A stretch of 64,000 nucleotides of DNA, from the NCBI GenBank assembly GCA_947359465.1, contig OX375880.1, positions 16,996,120 to 17,060,119 on the forward strand. Direction: 5' to 3'. Shown here piece after piece: positions 38,432 through 62,869 of this stretch. The notes below the pieces were generated by a model, which saw nothing but the letters and a program-made list of their open reading frames with translations, was not told the DNA's origin and made no database searches. Source of the stretch: Metellina segmentata (Eukaryota; Arthropoda; Arachnida; Araneae; Tetragnathidae). A program made the translations under genes and the position numbers. Every line of letters begins with the position of its first letter. Positions within the stretch are counted from its first letter, which is position 1.

Positions 38432-41400
38432 CAATTTAAATCTATAGCTATATTCATATTTAATCACAATATTCAAATATGCATTAACTTTAACATGAAT
38501 TCCAAAACAAATTAAAGCAGTACATTAAATGTGCAGTTGAACCTGCTTATTGCAAACTCTAATTTAATAAAAAACCAGGTTTATCGAAAATAGGAATTTT
38601 TGATAGCTGGTTTAACATCAAATGCATGGGACATTATGCAATAAATACCAGAAAAACACGGATTTAGTTATTAATATTTTGCTAACTTGTTGTCAGTCAA
38701 TCTATATTTTGAAAAAACTTTTCACAGAATGATCATAAACTTATATAGGGCAGTGTATTTGCTAAGGTTGCCAGAACATCTTTTTTAAAGAGAACACGTC
38801 CTCCTTTTCTACTCGAATCATTTTAGGTCAGATCAATTTTGTCCTCTTTTCTCGGTTGTTCACTTTTTGTCCTCTTTGTTCATTTCAGATATTTCACAAT
38901 TCAGACTTTACGTGCTAATATATTCATATTATCTACTATACCCATACGTTAGCCACAGCTACTCAAATATGTATTAGATCTAGTAAATTGTTTGAAAATT
39001 TTAAGTATTATTAAAACACATTAACGTATAATAGGAAGTTCAACCTCCAGTGTATATTGAGCTCCGTGTTTAAATGTCATTCACATTGTTTATCAGGTTT
39101 AAATTCACGTCTAAATCATTCAAGCATGTTTGAAATTATAAAAAAAGTGAACAATCTGGTTGTAAACATCTTCAATTTTATAAATGTTTACATTGAGACT
39201 TAGGAGTTTTTATATATTTTTTTGTTTGATGTAAAAACTAATCATTAACCCCAATTTTTTTGAAAATACATAATTAATGTTCAGCAGATTTTCTTTCAGT
39301 TAGTGGTTAATATATTCAAGAATTACCAAAGATGATTCTCTTTTTATTAGATATTTATCAATTTTACACTAATAATGCGTGCTTTTCGTGTCTTCTTTGT
39401 CTTTTACATTTTTTTTTTTACCAAATGCTCTCTTTTCTGATTTTTATCATCTGGCAAGACTAAGTGTTGCTGAACTATATTGAGGAACACTGTACAGGAA
39501 TACAGTTCCAGTACATCACTTCTGTGTACTTCTGAAATCAAAAATAATTAACAGAATGGCAAGATGTAACTATAGCTACATTGATTTGTAAGATTAAGGG
39601 CTGACTATACTACACAAAACTTTAATAACTCCAGCCTTGGTACAGGTGCAACATAACATTGGGATATTTTTTGCCTGGTGAAAAGTTGTCACTAATTCCA
39701 AGGAATCATCAACAAAAGCTAATGAACAAGGCAGATACCAGAAATAGTACAAAATCGCACATTAAAATGGACATCCCTAATAATGAACCTTTGCCACAAT
39801 CTTCTACTGTATATGAATCCAAACCAATCTCCTCTACATGAATCCAAACCAATCTACTCTAGATGAATGAAAACCAATCTATTGGTAAAAGTTGTTTTGA
39901 AAATTAAGTTCTATTACATTCTTATAAGATCTTAATGAAACAAATGAGCACATTTAGTATTAAATACAAAGCATATTTGACCATCATCACAAGATACACA
40001 GTGCCACACCTTAACAAATTCCACTTCTGTTCTAATCAATTGGATTTAATAGAAATAATAAAAAGTTAATACATAAAAAACTTAAATTATTTCTGTACCT
40101 TGGTAGAAAAAGAGCCTAGTCTATTTTGTGTGTGTGTGCAAGTTTATGCCTGATTTAGTACCTTTTTTAAAAATTAATACAGAGTATAAAAAATTTGATT
40201 TGATGCTTCCATAATGTTCTGATAGGAGGACATTGGTGGCACTTTTTTTAGCATAACTTCCTATATCTTGGAATTAAGAAAAGCCAAAAAGAAAAAGAGC
40301 AAGTTTTTGATGACACCTGATTTAGTACTTTTTTTTAATACAGGGTATAAAATTTTTCCCCCCAAGTTTTATGCTTCCATAATGTACTGACAGGACATAG
40401 GCACTTTTCTGGTCTAACTTTCTATATTGTGGGATGATTTGCAGATATAACTGGAAATCAAGCGAATTTGGACATTGGCCGTTTTTCTGTCAAGGTACAG
40501 ATTTATGAATGAATTTTTGTAAACCTTTGAATGACTTTATTTTTGAAGCATTCCGTGTAACCCAGGTGAGCAGCTACGTGAGCAGTGGTCCAGGAAGTGT
40601 TTTCTTTAATGATCTGCGATACGTTCTGTAGAGCGATTTTGGAAGTTCCAATGTCAGGTACACATTGCATGAGGAGAGGAAGCTTTTCCCGAAATTGATA
40701 AAAGAGTAACTGACCGGTCACCTCATCAGTTGTGCGGTGTATGCTACAGAAAATAAACAAAACATCAAACACAGCTAAGAGTTATTCACTCAACACTGAG
40801 TAAAGACAAATGGTACAGCTACATTCTATGCTTTGTTTGGAGGCAACACTCTTGGTGCACTTTTAGCAGCGAATTATGTGTAGGCAACCCATCTATATTA
40901 GGGTTATTAGGTGTAGACAACCCATCTATATTAGGTTTATTCTAGTTTATACGGCAACCTCAGCAAATTTTTTTTCACCTATATTAATTTCTGTTAAAGC
41001 TTATTATTTTCCATTGTAAAAAAAGCATTTAGAAAGAATTCCTTCTTTGGTGACATAAAAAGTGCAACAAGAGGCAAATGAGAGATCGAACGAGGCAAAA
41101 AGGCCAGCTGTACCAGATGAACAAACACGAAACTCCACAATTTCGTTCACATAATTGCCTACTAAAGTCACATCACACTACACGAGGAATATCTCACAAC
41201 ATATACACTGTGAGTCAGACACGACTGCTATTAACATCAAGGTGGAATATGGCAAAAGAATCACTGAATGTTAGATCAGAAAAGATGATGCAATGTATAA
41301 GGAACCTTTTCTTTTTATGAACATATCCTGAAGAAAGAGCAATAAACTGCTAGCAGTAGAGCGACTCTCTTCAATTTCCGCTTTAAAAATCTGCAAGCAT

Positions 41401-42640
41401 TAACAAACTCTAAGAAAACATAAATTGGAATTCTTGATTTTTAGTGCTGAATACAGCCGAATAATATAGTGCAGATCCTGCGAGTTGACAATCGAGTAAA
41501 GTGGTTTTTAGTGAATTTATTAGTTAAATTGAAGGACTGGTGGTAACTTAAGATAATAGCTTCCACAAATAGTCTTTATCATGAATTCTAGTTCTAAGTT
41601 ATAAACTTAGAACCAGACAGAACTTATTTTGGTGCCAAAAGAAATAGCAGTGGCAATGCTTTGGGCAGGGGAACCATCCATAGGGATCTCCATTCATTCT
41701 TTGTCATAAGGCAGCCTTCTCCTAACAAGATTTCAAACCTTTTTAAAAAATGAGCGACTCAAGGTTGTGAATGCCTTCTTGTCAGATCTACTCTATACCT
41801 CACAACAAAGAGAAATTTTTGTTAGGCTCTGTCGATTTGGTGTCAAATCACACGGTTTTGAATGAGTACTCAATTATTTAGGATACAGGTTTACCTAAAT
41901 AATGTGTTCCCCAAACTGGCATACTTGGTGCTTTCTGACTAAGAATTGACCATTTGGTGCAAGAATTGATGGCAGTTACCAAACATGATTTTGCACATTC
42001 CCCAGGTCAGTTTCGAACCTTTCAACAAGGGTACTTCCTAAAGGACATCTGTATTCCCACATGAGTTACATTTTGTAGAAATTCTTCTTAACTCCGGTAA
42101 CTCTTGGTCTAAACAAAAAACCCACTTTTCATTTTTCACAAGGTAGAAGCAAACAATCTTACAATCACAAGGTAGAAGCAAACACAAGATACATAATGTA
42201 GCATTGATCGTGGAATTGCATGCTCATTGATTAACAAATCCAAATGAGATATTTTTGGCATGGTGAAAAGTAGATGTAATAAAACATCAACTAAATATTT
42301 AAAATGGTAATTTGTTTTTGCTTTTATACTAATGGGTACAAGCATTACTTATTGGCAATTTTAGCACAGCATATTTTTATAATCCATACAATGGTTTTTC
42401 TCTAAAACAAAAGAATAAAATGTAAGAAATTTACCTAAATGCTTTGTTATATGTGTGGTTGATGTCAATCTGCATGACAATGTCGAGCTTCTGTGTTTCA
42501 TTTTCTGAAGTTTTGTATAACACCAAACAGTCATCTCGACATACAACGTCATTGCATACATAATCATCAGCACATACTTCAATAACTCTATTTGGATCAT
42601 TATTACTGGAAGATATACGCCTGAAAAAGCTGTGAAACAT
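14320..42640 (-). CDS. PLA2G6: Calcium-independent phospholipase A2 (iPLA2-beta / group VIA), complete 13-exon gene
   Basis: Hydrolyses the sn-2 acyl chain of glycerophospholipids without calcium; the family acts in membrane remodelling at cytosolic, mitochondrial and ER membranes. Coding exons on the minus strand: 42640-42435, 40743-40525, 37830-37653, 35553-35357, 34391-34295, 33653-33471, 32637-32376, 31064-30807, 28331-28181, 24795-24659, 19873-19719, 17051-16884, 14535-14320. They sum to 2427 nt (808 codons plus stop), very close to the 806-aa long human isoform, and all phases agree. Ankyrin motifs (TPLH-like) fall at about residues 154, 187, 221, 290, 320, 353 and 386. The patatin domain has the oxyanion-hole motif DGGGIRG (487-493), nucleophile Ser522 in GTSTG and Asp655 in DGG, so the dyad is intact. 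The start ATG is preceded in frame by a TGA in the same exon. Introns are rich in transposons. Exon boundaries were read by eye. Confidence 0.95.
14730..15251 (+). mobile_element. Internally deleted Tc1-like element
   Basis: Ends CACTACCCTACAATAATG (14730) and, inverted, CACTACCCAACAATAATG (15251) differ at one of 18 bases, and a TA dinucleotide flanks both. Inside, the plus strand reads across frameshifts as the C-terminal part of a Tc1 transposase: [30 protein letters not shown] and a terminal [11 protein letters not shown]. The N-terminal DNA-binding half is gone, leaving about 520 bp. It lies in the last intron of PLA2G6. Confidence 0.85.
15640..15895 (-). repeat. SINE copy (body plus worn tRNA-like head)
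   Basis: It shares the blocks GACGAGATCAACCTAAGAGC, AGTTTCCACACCACACCAAT and GATTTAACATGCACAAGCC with copies at 19092, 27865, 28665 and 37265. The head lies toward 15890, so the element reads on the minus strand. Confidence 0.7.
16165..16690. repeat. Tandem array of about 2.5 units, roughly 210 bp each
   Basis: Successive units repeat the order: TCTTCACGATTGTTGAAGAT-like stem, GATTTGAAATCTGTGGAAAA palindrome, AGATCGATAC, TTAAATAAATAATTTTT, and GAACACAAAAAGGACTATTT. Units start near 16170, 16395 and 16605. Single copies occur at about 5130 and 20400. Confidence 0.7.
16884..17051 (-). CDS. PLA2G6: PLA2G6 coding exon 12 (residues 682-737)
   Basis: 56 codons, phase 0 at both ends; acceptor CTGTAG, donor CAG|GTACGT. 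It encodes [12 protein letters not shown] and [10 protein letters not shown], matching the family's IVVSLGTGRSP and DVFRPSNPWE. Confidence 0.95.
18420..19091. repeat. Long dispersed repeat, interrupted by a SINE, resuming at 19417
   Basis: Contains the segment TTAATGGAACAAGAGCCATG ... TTAGCCAAGCTGC, also found near 31685 and, inverted, near 56130 and 56250. The sequence continues beyond the SINE insertion to about 19610. The 159-codon minus-strand ORF here (18900-18421) is low-complexity Phe/Leu/Ser-rich and probably not a gene. Confidence 0.5.
19092..19403 (-). repeat. Full-length tRNA-derived SINE with 13-bp target duplication
   Basis: The minus strand from 19403 begins with a tRNA-like head (GTGGTCAAGGTGTTAGCCTC ...), then a body with CTCGGATCTTTCCC and GGACTGATCCCGGACCG, and ends in an ATTACCAAATTACCA tail. 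It is flanked by TCCTTGTCGATGG (19079-19091) and TCCCTGTCGATGG (19404-19416), a 13-bp duplication with one difference, as expected for LINE-driven insertion. Confidence 0.85.
19719..19873 (-). CDS. PLA2G6: PLA2G6 coding exon 11 (residues 630-681, catalytic Asp)
   Basis: Acceptor TTTCAG, donor ACA|GTGAGT. It encodes [16 protein letters not shown] and [15 protein letters not shown]; the DGG aspartate (Asp655) is the second member of the patatin Ser-Asp dyad. Confidence 0.96.
20400..20530. repeat. Dispersed repeat, same family as 16165-16690
   Basis: AAAATTATTTATTTATAG, GGTATCGAACTGGTGTAAAA, GATTTCAATCCGTTGTAATT and TAATCTTTAACGATCG follow in the same order as in the tandem array. Confidence 0.6.
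21146..21475. mobile_element. MITE, GGTACAGCT-family, 330 bp
   Basis: GGTACAGCTTCAGTCTGCGT at the left is mirrored by ACGTAGACTGAAGCTGTACC at the right. Subterminal GTTGGCGC / GGCAACGGCCTG blocks recur in the copy at 27049. No coding capacity. A worn relative starts near 21727 (GTAGCTGCAGTCTTATGTTT). Confidence 0.8.
22690..22860. repeat. Short simple-motif repeat (AGTCGCC / AGTTGCC)
   Basis: Several near-copies of GAAAATAGTCGC / AAAAGTCGCC within 170 bp, just left of the retrotransposon fragment. Confidence 0.5.
22920..23480 (+). pseudogene. Jockey-type non-LTR retrotransposon fragment, RNase H domain
   Basis: The plus strand encodes [20 protein letters not shown] (RNase H Asp motif), VSLVWVPVA (usually VWVPGH), [55 protein letters not shown] and [11 protein letters not shown], the classic C-terminal end of Jockey-clade ORF2. 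The reverse transcriptase part is absent and a frame change lies near 22960. It is flanked by direct copies of a 45- to 55-bp sequence (22860-22905 and 23632-23684). Confidence 0.8.
23700..23970 (+). pseudogene. hAT-type transposase C-terminal fragment
   Basis: The 78-codon frame ending at 23969 contains [20 protein letters not shown] followed by [19 protein letters not shown], resembling the hAT dimerisation region (E-R-GFSLMN-I-K...L---LM-I-...-FD). The rest of the transposase is absent. Confidence 0.6.
24659..24795 (-). CDS. PLA2G6: PLA2G6 coding exon 10 (residues 584-630)
   Basis: Acceptor TTGCAG, donor AGAG|GTAAGT. It encodes [20 protein letters not shown], the counterpart of the human segment ending DRQPAELHLFRNY. 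Codons at both ends are split and agree with the neighbouring exons. Confidence 0.94.
25142..26207. mobile_element. Pogo/Tigger-like non-autonomous element, 1.07 kb
   Basis: The left end CAGTAAACTCCCGATTATCC pairs with the right end, which inverted reads CAATAAACTCTCGATTATTC. TA flanks both sides (25140-25141 and 26208-26209). A second inverted pair, AAGTCGTATGTACACC / GGTGTATGTATACAC, lies inside the ends. No transposase reading frame remains. Confidence 0.75.
27049..27856. mobile_element. GGTACAGCT-family element with exact 8-bp target duplication
   Basis: GGTACAGCTACACTCTATGT at 27049 is mirrored by ACATAGACTGTAGCTGTACC ending at 27856. GTTGATTG flanks both ends (27041-27048 and 27857-27864). 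An 8-bp duplication points to a hAT- or P-like transposase. The 808-bp interior is non-coding and shares blocks (TTTGATTTCATTGGTTCGTT) with the shorter copy at 21146. Confidence 0.88.
27865..28130 (-). repeat. SINE copy with tRNA-like head
   Basis: The minus strand from about 28125 reads as a tRNA-like head (AGTAGCAGATTGGCAACCTG, then AGGGTTGCAAGTTCAAAACT, a B-box-like block), followed by the shared SINE body ending near 27870. It abuts the preceding element's target duplication and ends about 50 bp from PLA2G6 exon 9. Confidence 0.75.
28181..28331 (-). CDS. PLA2G6: PLA2G6 coding exon 9 (residues 534-584)
   Basis: Acceptor TTTCAG, donor CAA|GTATGT. It encodes [16 protein letters not shown] and a segment ending GDIEKPK, matching the family's MYFRMKDEVF and DVRKPK. 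SINE sequence begins about 50 bp beyond the donor. Confidence 0.94.
28665..28850 (-). repeat. SINE body fragment
   Basis: Shares ATGCTGGAACAACACGACAG, GGCGACGATCC and GAGAACAACACCTGAGCTGG with the other copies; the head is missing. Confidence 0.7.
29095..29275 (-). repeat. SINE body fragment, worn
   Basis: Contains TTTAATGCACACCAG, TTGTTCCAGATCAAAGACAA, ATAATTTTGAACCATCACCA and ACACAAGAGCTGGTACCCTG; rearranged relative to full copies. Confidence 0.5.
29590..30640. repeat. 27-bp minisatellite in a two-copy higher-order duplication
   Basis: The unit is approximately CTCTAGGTAGCATTCTCTAAAACTAGT (27 bp). Two arrays (about 29610-30085 and 30175-30565; some 17 and 14 units) are each followed by the same spacer (GCATCGGCACTCCCACATAT ... 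GGAGAGGGGCCCATTATTAA). Each is preceded by GGCCAATTATAGATTAACTA, so the whole block of roughly 500 bp is duplicated. Because 27 is divisible by 3, the minus strand stays open as a 9-aa repeat, which produces false ORFs. Confidence 0.92.
30640..30770 (-). repeat. SINE body fragment
   Basis: CCCCACTCTCCAAACTTTCA, CCATGTGAGGACATTTGAGG and AGATTTAAATTGCACCAG match the SINE body. It ends within about 40 bp of the PLA2G6 exon 8 donor. Confidence 0.65.
30807..31064 (-). CDS. PLA2G6: PLA2G6 coding exon 8 (residues 448-534, nucleophile exon)
   Basis: Acceptor GTGCAG, donor CTG|GTATGA. It encodes [17 protein letters not shown] (oxyanion hole) and [14 protein letters not shown], whose GTSTG carries the catalytic serine (Ser522). 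This is the most diagnostic exon of the gene. Confidence 0.96.
31186..31265 (-). repeat. SINE body piece, left part of a split copy
   Basis: GTCATACCTGAGCTGGCACC and TCCACACCATGCCAATG match the SINE body. The copy appears to resume at about 31500 with CTACACCAACATGAGG, leaving about 230 bp of unrelated sequence between. Confidence 0.6.
31500..31645 (-). repeat. SINE piece with tRNA-like head, right part of the split copy
   Basis: ATATGCACCAGCCCATAGG, GACGGTCTTTGGTTGGACAG and GATTGCTAATTTGCTACTCT match the body end and head seen at 27865-28130. Confidence 0.6.
32376..32637 (-). CDS. PLA2G6: PLA2G6 coding exon 7 (residues 361-448, last ankyrin and linker)
   Basis: Acceptor TTTCAG, donor ACTT|GTAAGT. 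It starts [18 protein letters not shown] and has the ankyrin start GESPRHIAA. It ends in a Cys-rich linker (about six Cys) toward the catalytic domain, the most divergent part of the family. Confidence 0.9.
32700..32890. repeat. Repeat-like patch beside PLA2G6 exon 7
   Basis: Less AT-rich, open on the minus strand for 96 codons, with the motif CCCAAATCCGGATATTTTGC. No protein family is recognised; it is probably repeat-derived. Confidence 0.3.
33471..33653 (-). CDS. PLA2G6: PLA2G6 coding exon 6 (residues 300-360, ankyrin)
   Basis: Exactly 61 codons, phase 0 at both ends; acceptor TTGCAG, donor AAA|GTAAGA. It holds two ankyrin starts, [13 protein letters not shown] and [10 protein letters not shown], spaced 33 residues apart. 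Confidence 0.94.
34295..34391 (-). CDS. PLA2G6: PLA2G6 coding exon 5 (residues 267-299, ankyrin)
   Basis: A short 97-nt exon with acceptor TGTAG and donor GAG|GTAGGA. It encodes the segment ending [13 protein letters not shown], matching the family's RYGASPLHWAKNAE. Confidence 0.92.
34491..34970. mobile_element. Worn GGTACAGCT-family element
   Basis: Starts GGTACAGCTTTCATAC and continues with GTGGCAACACTTTCAGC, GGATTATGGCAACCTCG and, near 34930, TTCCTTGGCCACATAAAAAG, the order seen in the copy at 40812. The right terminal repeat is not recognisable. Confidence 0.55.
35357..35553 (-). CDS. PLA2G6: PLA2G6 coding exon 4 (residues 202-267, ankyrin)
   Basis: Acceptor TTACAG, donor CG|GTAACA. It contains [12 protein letters not shown], the counterpart of the family's NNQGLTPLHLAC. 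The last codon is split and completed by the first base of exon 5. A deleted mariner element sits about 150 bp upstream in the intron. Confidence 0.92.
35704..36297 (-). mobile_element. Internally deleted mariner element
   Basis: CAAGGGCTGTTCAGAAAGTA at 35704 is mirrored by TACTTTCTGAACAGCTCTTG ending at 36297, and TA flanks both ends. The minus strand encodes a mariner N-terminus ([26 protein letters not shown]) joined to a C-terminal part ([48 protein letters not shown]). The central catalytic region is deleted and stops are present. Length 594 bp against about 1.3 kb for a whole element. Confidence 0.9.
36316..36455. repeat. Degenerate minisatellite (TCTAGAATATTCCA)
   Basis: At least six near-copies of ATCTAGAATATTCCATGTAA / AAACATTCC in 140 bp, immediately next to the mariner element. 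Confidence 0.8.
36570..36855. repeat. Tandem duplication of about 140 bp
   Basis: Two adjacent copies share TTTGCTACAATGA, TCCTTGGATAAAAGTAGGAT, TAGAGAGAGTGA and CAACTCTTCTGTACTA. Left copy about 36572-36710, right copy about 36713-36855, with some ten substitutions. Confidence 0.85.
37265..37566 (+). repeat. SINE copy in forward orientation
   Basis: Head GGTTGGAAGAGAGGCAGATT ... GATCCAACCAAAGACCATCG, body GGTTGCCAACTCAGGTGTGA, CTCGAATCTTTCC and ATTGTGTTACTCTAGTGCGA, the reverse of the copies at 15640 and 27865. Confidence 0.75.
37653..37830 (-). CDS. PLA2G6: PLA2G6 coding exon 3 (residues 142-201, ankyrin)
   Basis: Acceptor TTAAG at 37831, donor CAG|GTTGGT. It encodes the ankyrin starts MTPLHVAV and GDTVFHTA. 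The exon lies between a SINE copy (37265-37566) and a giant palindrome (37887-38471). Confidence 0.9.
37887..38471. repeat. 585-bp giant imperfect palindrome (foldback element)
   Basis: Left arm TATTGTGACTGAATATGAGT, right arm (inverted) TATTGTGATTAAATATGAAT, both followed by GGCTATAGATTTAA-like sequence. Pairing continues inward: AACTCCTAG / CTAGGAGTT, GTTATTTCAT / AAATAAC, GCTATCCTTCCC / GGGATGGATAGC. It closes in a hairpin, TAACTTGTCAGA (38158) / TTCTGACAAGTTA. The centre is at about 38,179. The right arm carries a (TA)n run at about 38386-38430. Confidence 0.85.
38386..38430. repeat. (TA)n microsatellite
   Basis: About 22 uninterrupted TA units within the right arm of the palindrome. Confidence 0.95.
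38762..39460. mobile_element. Possible TIR element with CCAGA ends
   Basis: GTTGCCAGAACATCTTTTTT at the left resembles, inverted, CTTGCCAGATGATAAAAATC at the right. Both sides carry repeated TCCTCTTTT / TCTTTTCTG motifs. No coding capacity. Confidence 0.4.
40525..40743 (-). CDS. PLA2G6: PLA2G6 coding exon 2 (residues 69-142)
   Basis: Acceptor TGTAG at 40744; the donor AAG|GTTTAC is weak but is the one that keeps phase with the next exon. It contains the conserved WxxAHxAxxLGxxECF segment ([16 protein letters not shown]) that precedes the first ankyrin repeat in the family. Confidence 0.88.
40812..41105. mobile_element. GGTACAGCT-family MITE, about 294 bp
   Basis: GGTACAGCTACATTCTATGC at 40812 and AGCTGTACC ending near 41105. 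The interior has GGCAACACTCTTGGTGCACT and two close copies of GGCAACCCATCTATATTAGG / GACAACCCATCTATATTAGG. It lies 70 bp upstream of PLA2G6 exon 2. Confidence 0.7.
42435..42640 (-). CDS. PLA2G6: PLA2G6 coding exon 1 (residues 1-69)
   Basis: Starts at ATG 42640-42638. The exon reaches about 20 nt further upstream to an acceptor (TTACAG) at 42661, and that 5' leader has an in-frame TGA, which fixes the start. The donor is AG|GTAAAT. It encodes the N-terminal domain before the ankyrin repeats, which matches the family only weakly, as expected for this part. Confidence 0.88.
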
Positions 42641-43417
42641 TGTGCCTCCTCAATAGACAACTGTAATACAAAAATACTACAGTCAAAAATTGTCACATGA
42701 ACTAATAAGTATAGCATTAAATTTTAAAAATGTCACTAAAAGTACAATTTCTATACAAAATGCTATGAAGAAAAATGAACACATCCCCTTACATCTAAAG
42801 AAAGAGAGTAAAATGAAAAAAATTAATGGGCATTTCAGTGATCCTGAGTGAAAAAGATTCCTAAAATCATTTCATTATTAAAAAGACGAGTTGATTAAAA
42901 TTGTATCAATCCAGTATTTCAACTTCTCCTTTTTTGATATTTACACCACATGGAATTCTAAATAACAGATGTTGTGTATGGTTTTATAATATTTTTCATC
43001 ATGGTCTTAAAGTACTACTATTTGCGGTTTTGATTATAGAAATACAAAAGGTATGACCGACTTTTTGATCAGAAAAATTTATTCGCAACACTGATTTTGA
43101 TGACCAAATAAAAATTAACAAAAATATGGAAGAAAATTAACGAGCAACATCGAATTAAAACTGAATGTTTGACGTTCACTGAATACAATTAAAATTAAGT
43201 TCCGAATCAACTAAACACGCAGATTTATCGGTACTAACTACTTCATGAGAAAAAATACACAACTATTTCCACACCTTTATCAGTTTCAAGCTATTTAGTG
43301 AAATATTCTTGAATGGATTTATATGGAATTAATAAGGTCTTGGAAAGATAATCAAATATAAAACTTCCGTCAAATTGTTGATCTAAAACACCATTTAAAA
43401 ACTAATTTGTATTTTAC

Positions 43418-43629
43418 CTGGAAAAGTTCAAGCTGCAATCACAATTTAAATACTTGAAATATAAAAACCACATACGCTTCTTAAAACGGATTTCTTTCGC
43501 TAGATAAATTGTGTAAAAACGACGTAAATAAATAAGAAAACAAAACCGTACTTTGAGTTTTAACAAGAAAAATATTATCTTATCTGTTCGTTCCGATGCC
43601 ATTTCAGTAGCAAAAAGTGAACGAAACAT
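43418..43629 (-). other. PLA2G6: Probable 5' non-coding first exon of PLA2G6
   Basis: The first coding exon has an acceptor 20 nt before the ATG, so at least one upstream exon must exist. The best candidate ends at 43418 with the donor CCAG|GTAAAA. The upstream limit given here is arbitrary, and the transcription start cannot be read from sequence. Confidence 0.45.
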
Positions 43630-44099
43630 TGCATTTCAACATTTCTTGAAATTGGCATTACTCTAAGTTTAAATTGCTTATGAATATTGTAAAATGTATT
43701 AAACCATTGTTTTTTAATTTCGCAGAGATCTTTTATTGATTTAAGATATCAAATTAATTAGAACGGGATGAGAAAGCAATTTTCTCTCGATTTGAAAAGC
43801 ACTATAACTCTCATCGAGTGTTACGTTACGTCATTCTATTTCTATGTTAACAAAGTTTCTTAGGAAATGATGAGTTAAGAGTTGCTTTCTCGGTTGTCTT
43901 GTTTCGTTCCATTGAATAAATACGTATAAAGCTCTCCTAACATTTTCGTCATTTCTTTACTTTGAAAGGTTATAGAAGGAAGTGTAATTGTTAACCCGTT
44001 CCTTAAATTAAACTTAATAGATTAAAAAGTAAGATTCAAAAATCTAAAAGTACTTCATATCACATCGGCTCTATTTAAACCATCTTATATTTTTAAAAC
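43630..44099. promoter_or_regulatory. Candidate bidirectional promoter between PLA2G6 and VCP
   Basis: Interval of about 0.5 kb between the presumed first exon of the minus-strand phospholipase gene and the ATG of the plus-strand VCP gene. It must contain, or lie next to, both transcription starts. I see no convincing TATA box or CpG-dense island. No other gene is visible in it. Confidence 0.5.
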
Positions 44100-61954
<17,855 letters not shown>

Positions 61955-61979
61955 TAAATATCATACTAATATATGCAAT

Positions 61980-62520
61980 GTTTTTTATTAACATTTGGGT
62001 CATTCCATATGGGGACACCTAAAGGGTGTTGCACCATAGTCATTGGTGGCCATCTTGGATTTGCCACACTGTCTATACAGAGCCCTAACTATAGAACTAA
62101 TTGTTCAAATTTAGTTATTTTGGTACCAAATGGAAGCCATTTAGTTCAGGATTGTACATAACATACCAAACCAGTGGTAATTTTACATTTTAGTGGAGTT
62201 TTTTACTTGTAAAGTGAAAAATGCACTTTTAAAAACAGTCGACTTTAAAGGGCTATAAAAAAAATGAACCCTCTTATTTTTCTCTTAAACTTTGTAGAAG
62301 TATTAACTAACATATGTACTTTAATCTGAGAAAAATTCAGAGCGTGCAACACATTTTTCATTTTTGAATAAAAGCTATTCTAATGACAGCATGGATTTCA
62401 AAAGGTGGTCATCTTACAGTGCAAAAATGACCATAACTTAAATTACAATGGTTAAATTTGAATTTTTAGGATGTACTAATTCAAAGCAAGCTTGTATTAT
62501 TTCATGTTTATATATCAATA
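61980..62520. other. Repeat-like stretch in the last visible VCP intron
   Basis: Less AT-rich part around GTCATTGGTGGCCATCTTGG. It appears to be the 5' flank of the decayed transposon that follows. No gene seen. Confidence 0.35.
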
Positions 62521-62869
62521 CGCATAGCAAACGAAACGTTCAAACACGAATTGTAAATTCAATTCTAAAACTAAAACATTTGAAATAAAAAAAGATGAAT
62601 AAATTTTTTTTGCTAAAAAATAGAATTATATTTAATTGATAATTAAATTATCATTTGATAAAATATATTTAAAATAATTTTTACTCTTTTAAATACTAAA
62701 TATTTGCTTAACTATGTAGAAGGTATTTAGGTCATCAAAGAGTTGCAAAGTTCTTTTTGAGTATTTTTGAGTTCTATGTTGGAGATGGAATGTTTTGTTT
62801 GCAAAAAAACTCAAAGTATTGTGTACTGAGTTTATTTCTGTCTTTAAATTGTCTCCTCATGATTCAGAA

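Noticed and set aside
41600..42100. Less AT-rich patch in PLA2G6 intron 1, possible exon
   Set aside because: Stops in all frames, no family recognised, and exon 1 to exon 2 phase is already complete without it.
43414..43629. 71-codon minus-strand ORF as the N-terminus of PLA2G6
   Set aside because: The next exon has an in-frame TGA before its own ATG, and the peptide does not resemble the family, so this exon is taken as non-coding.
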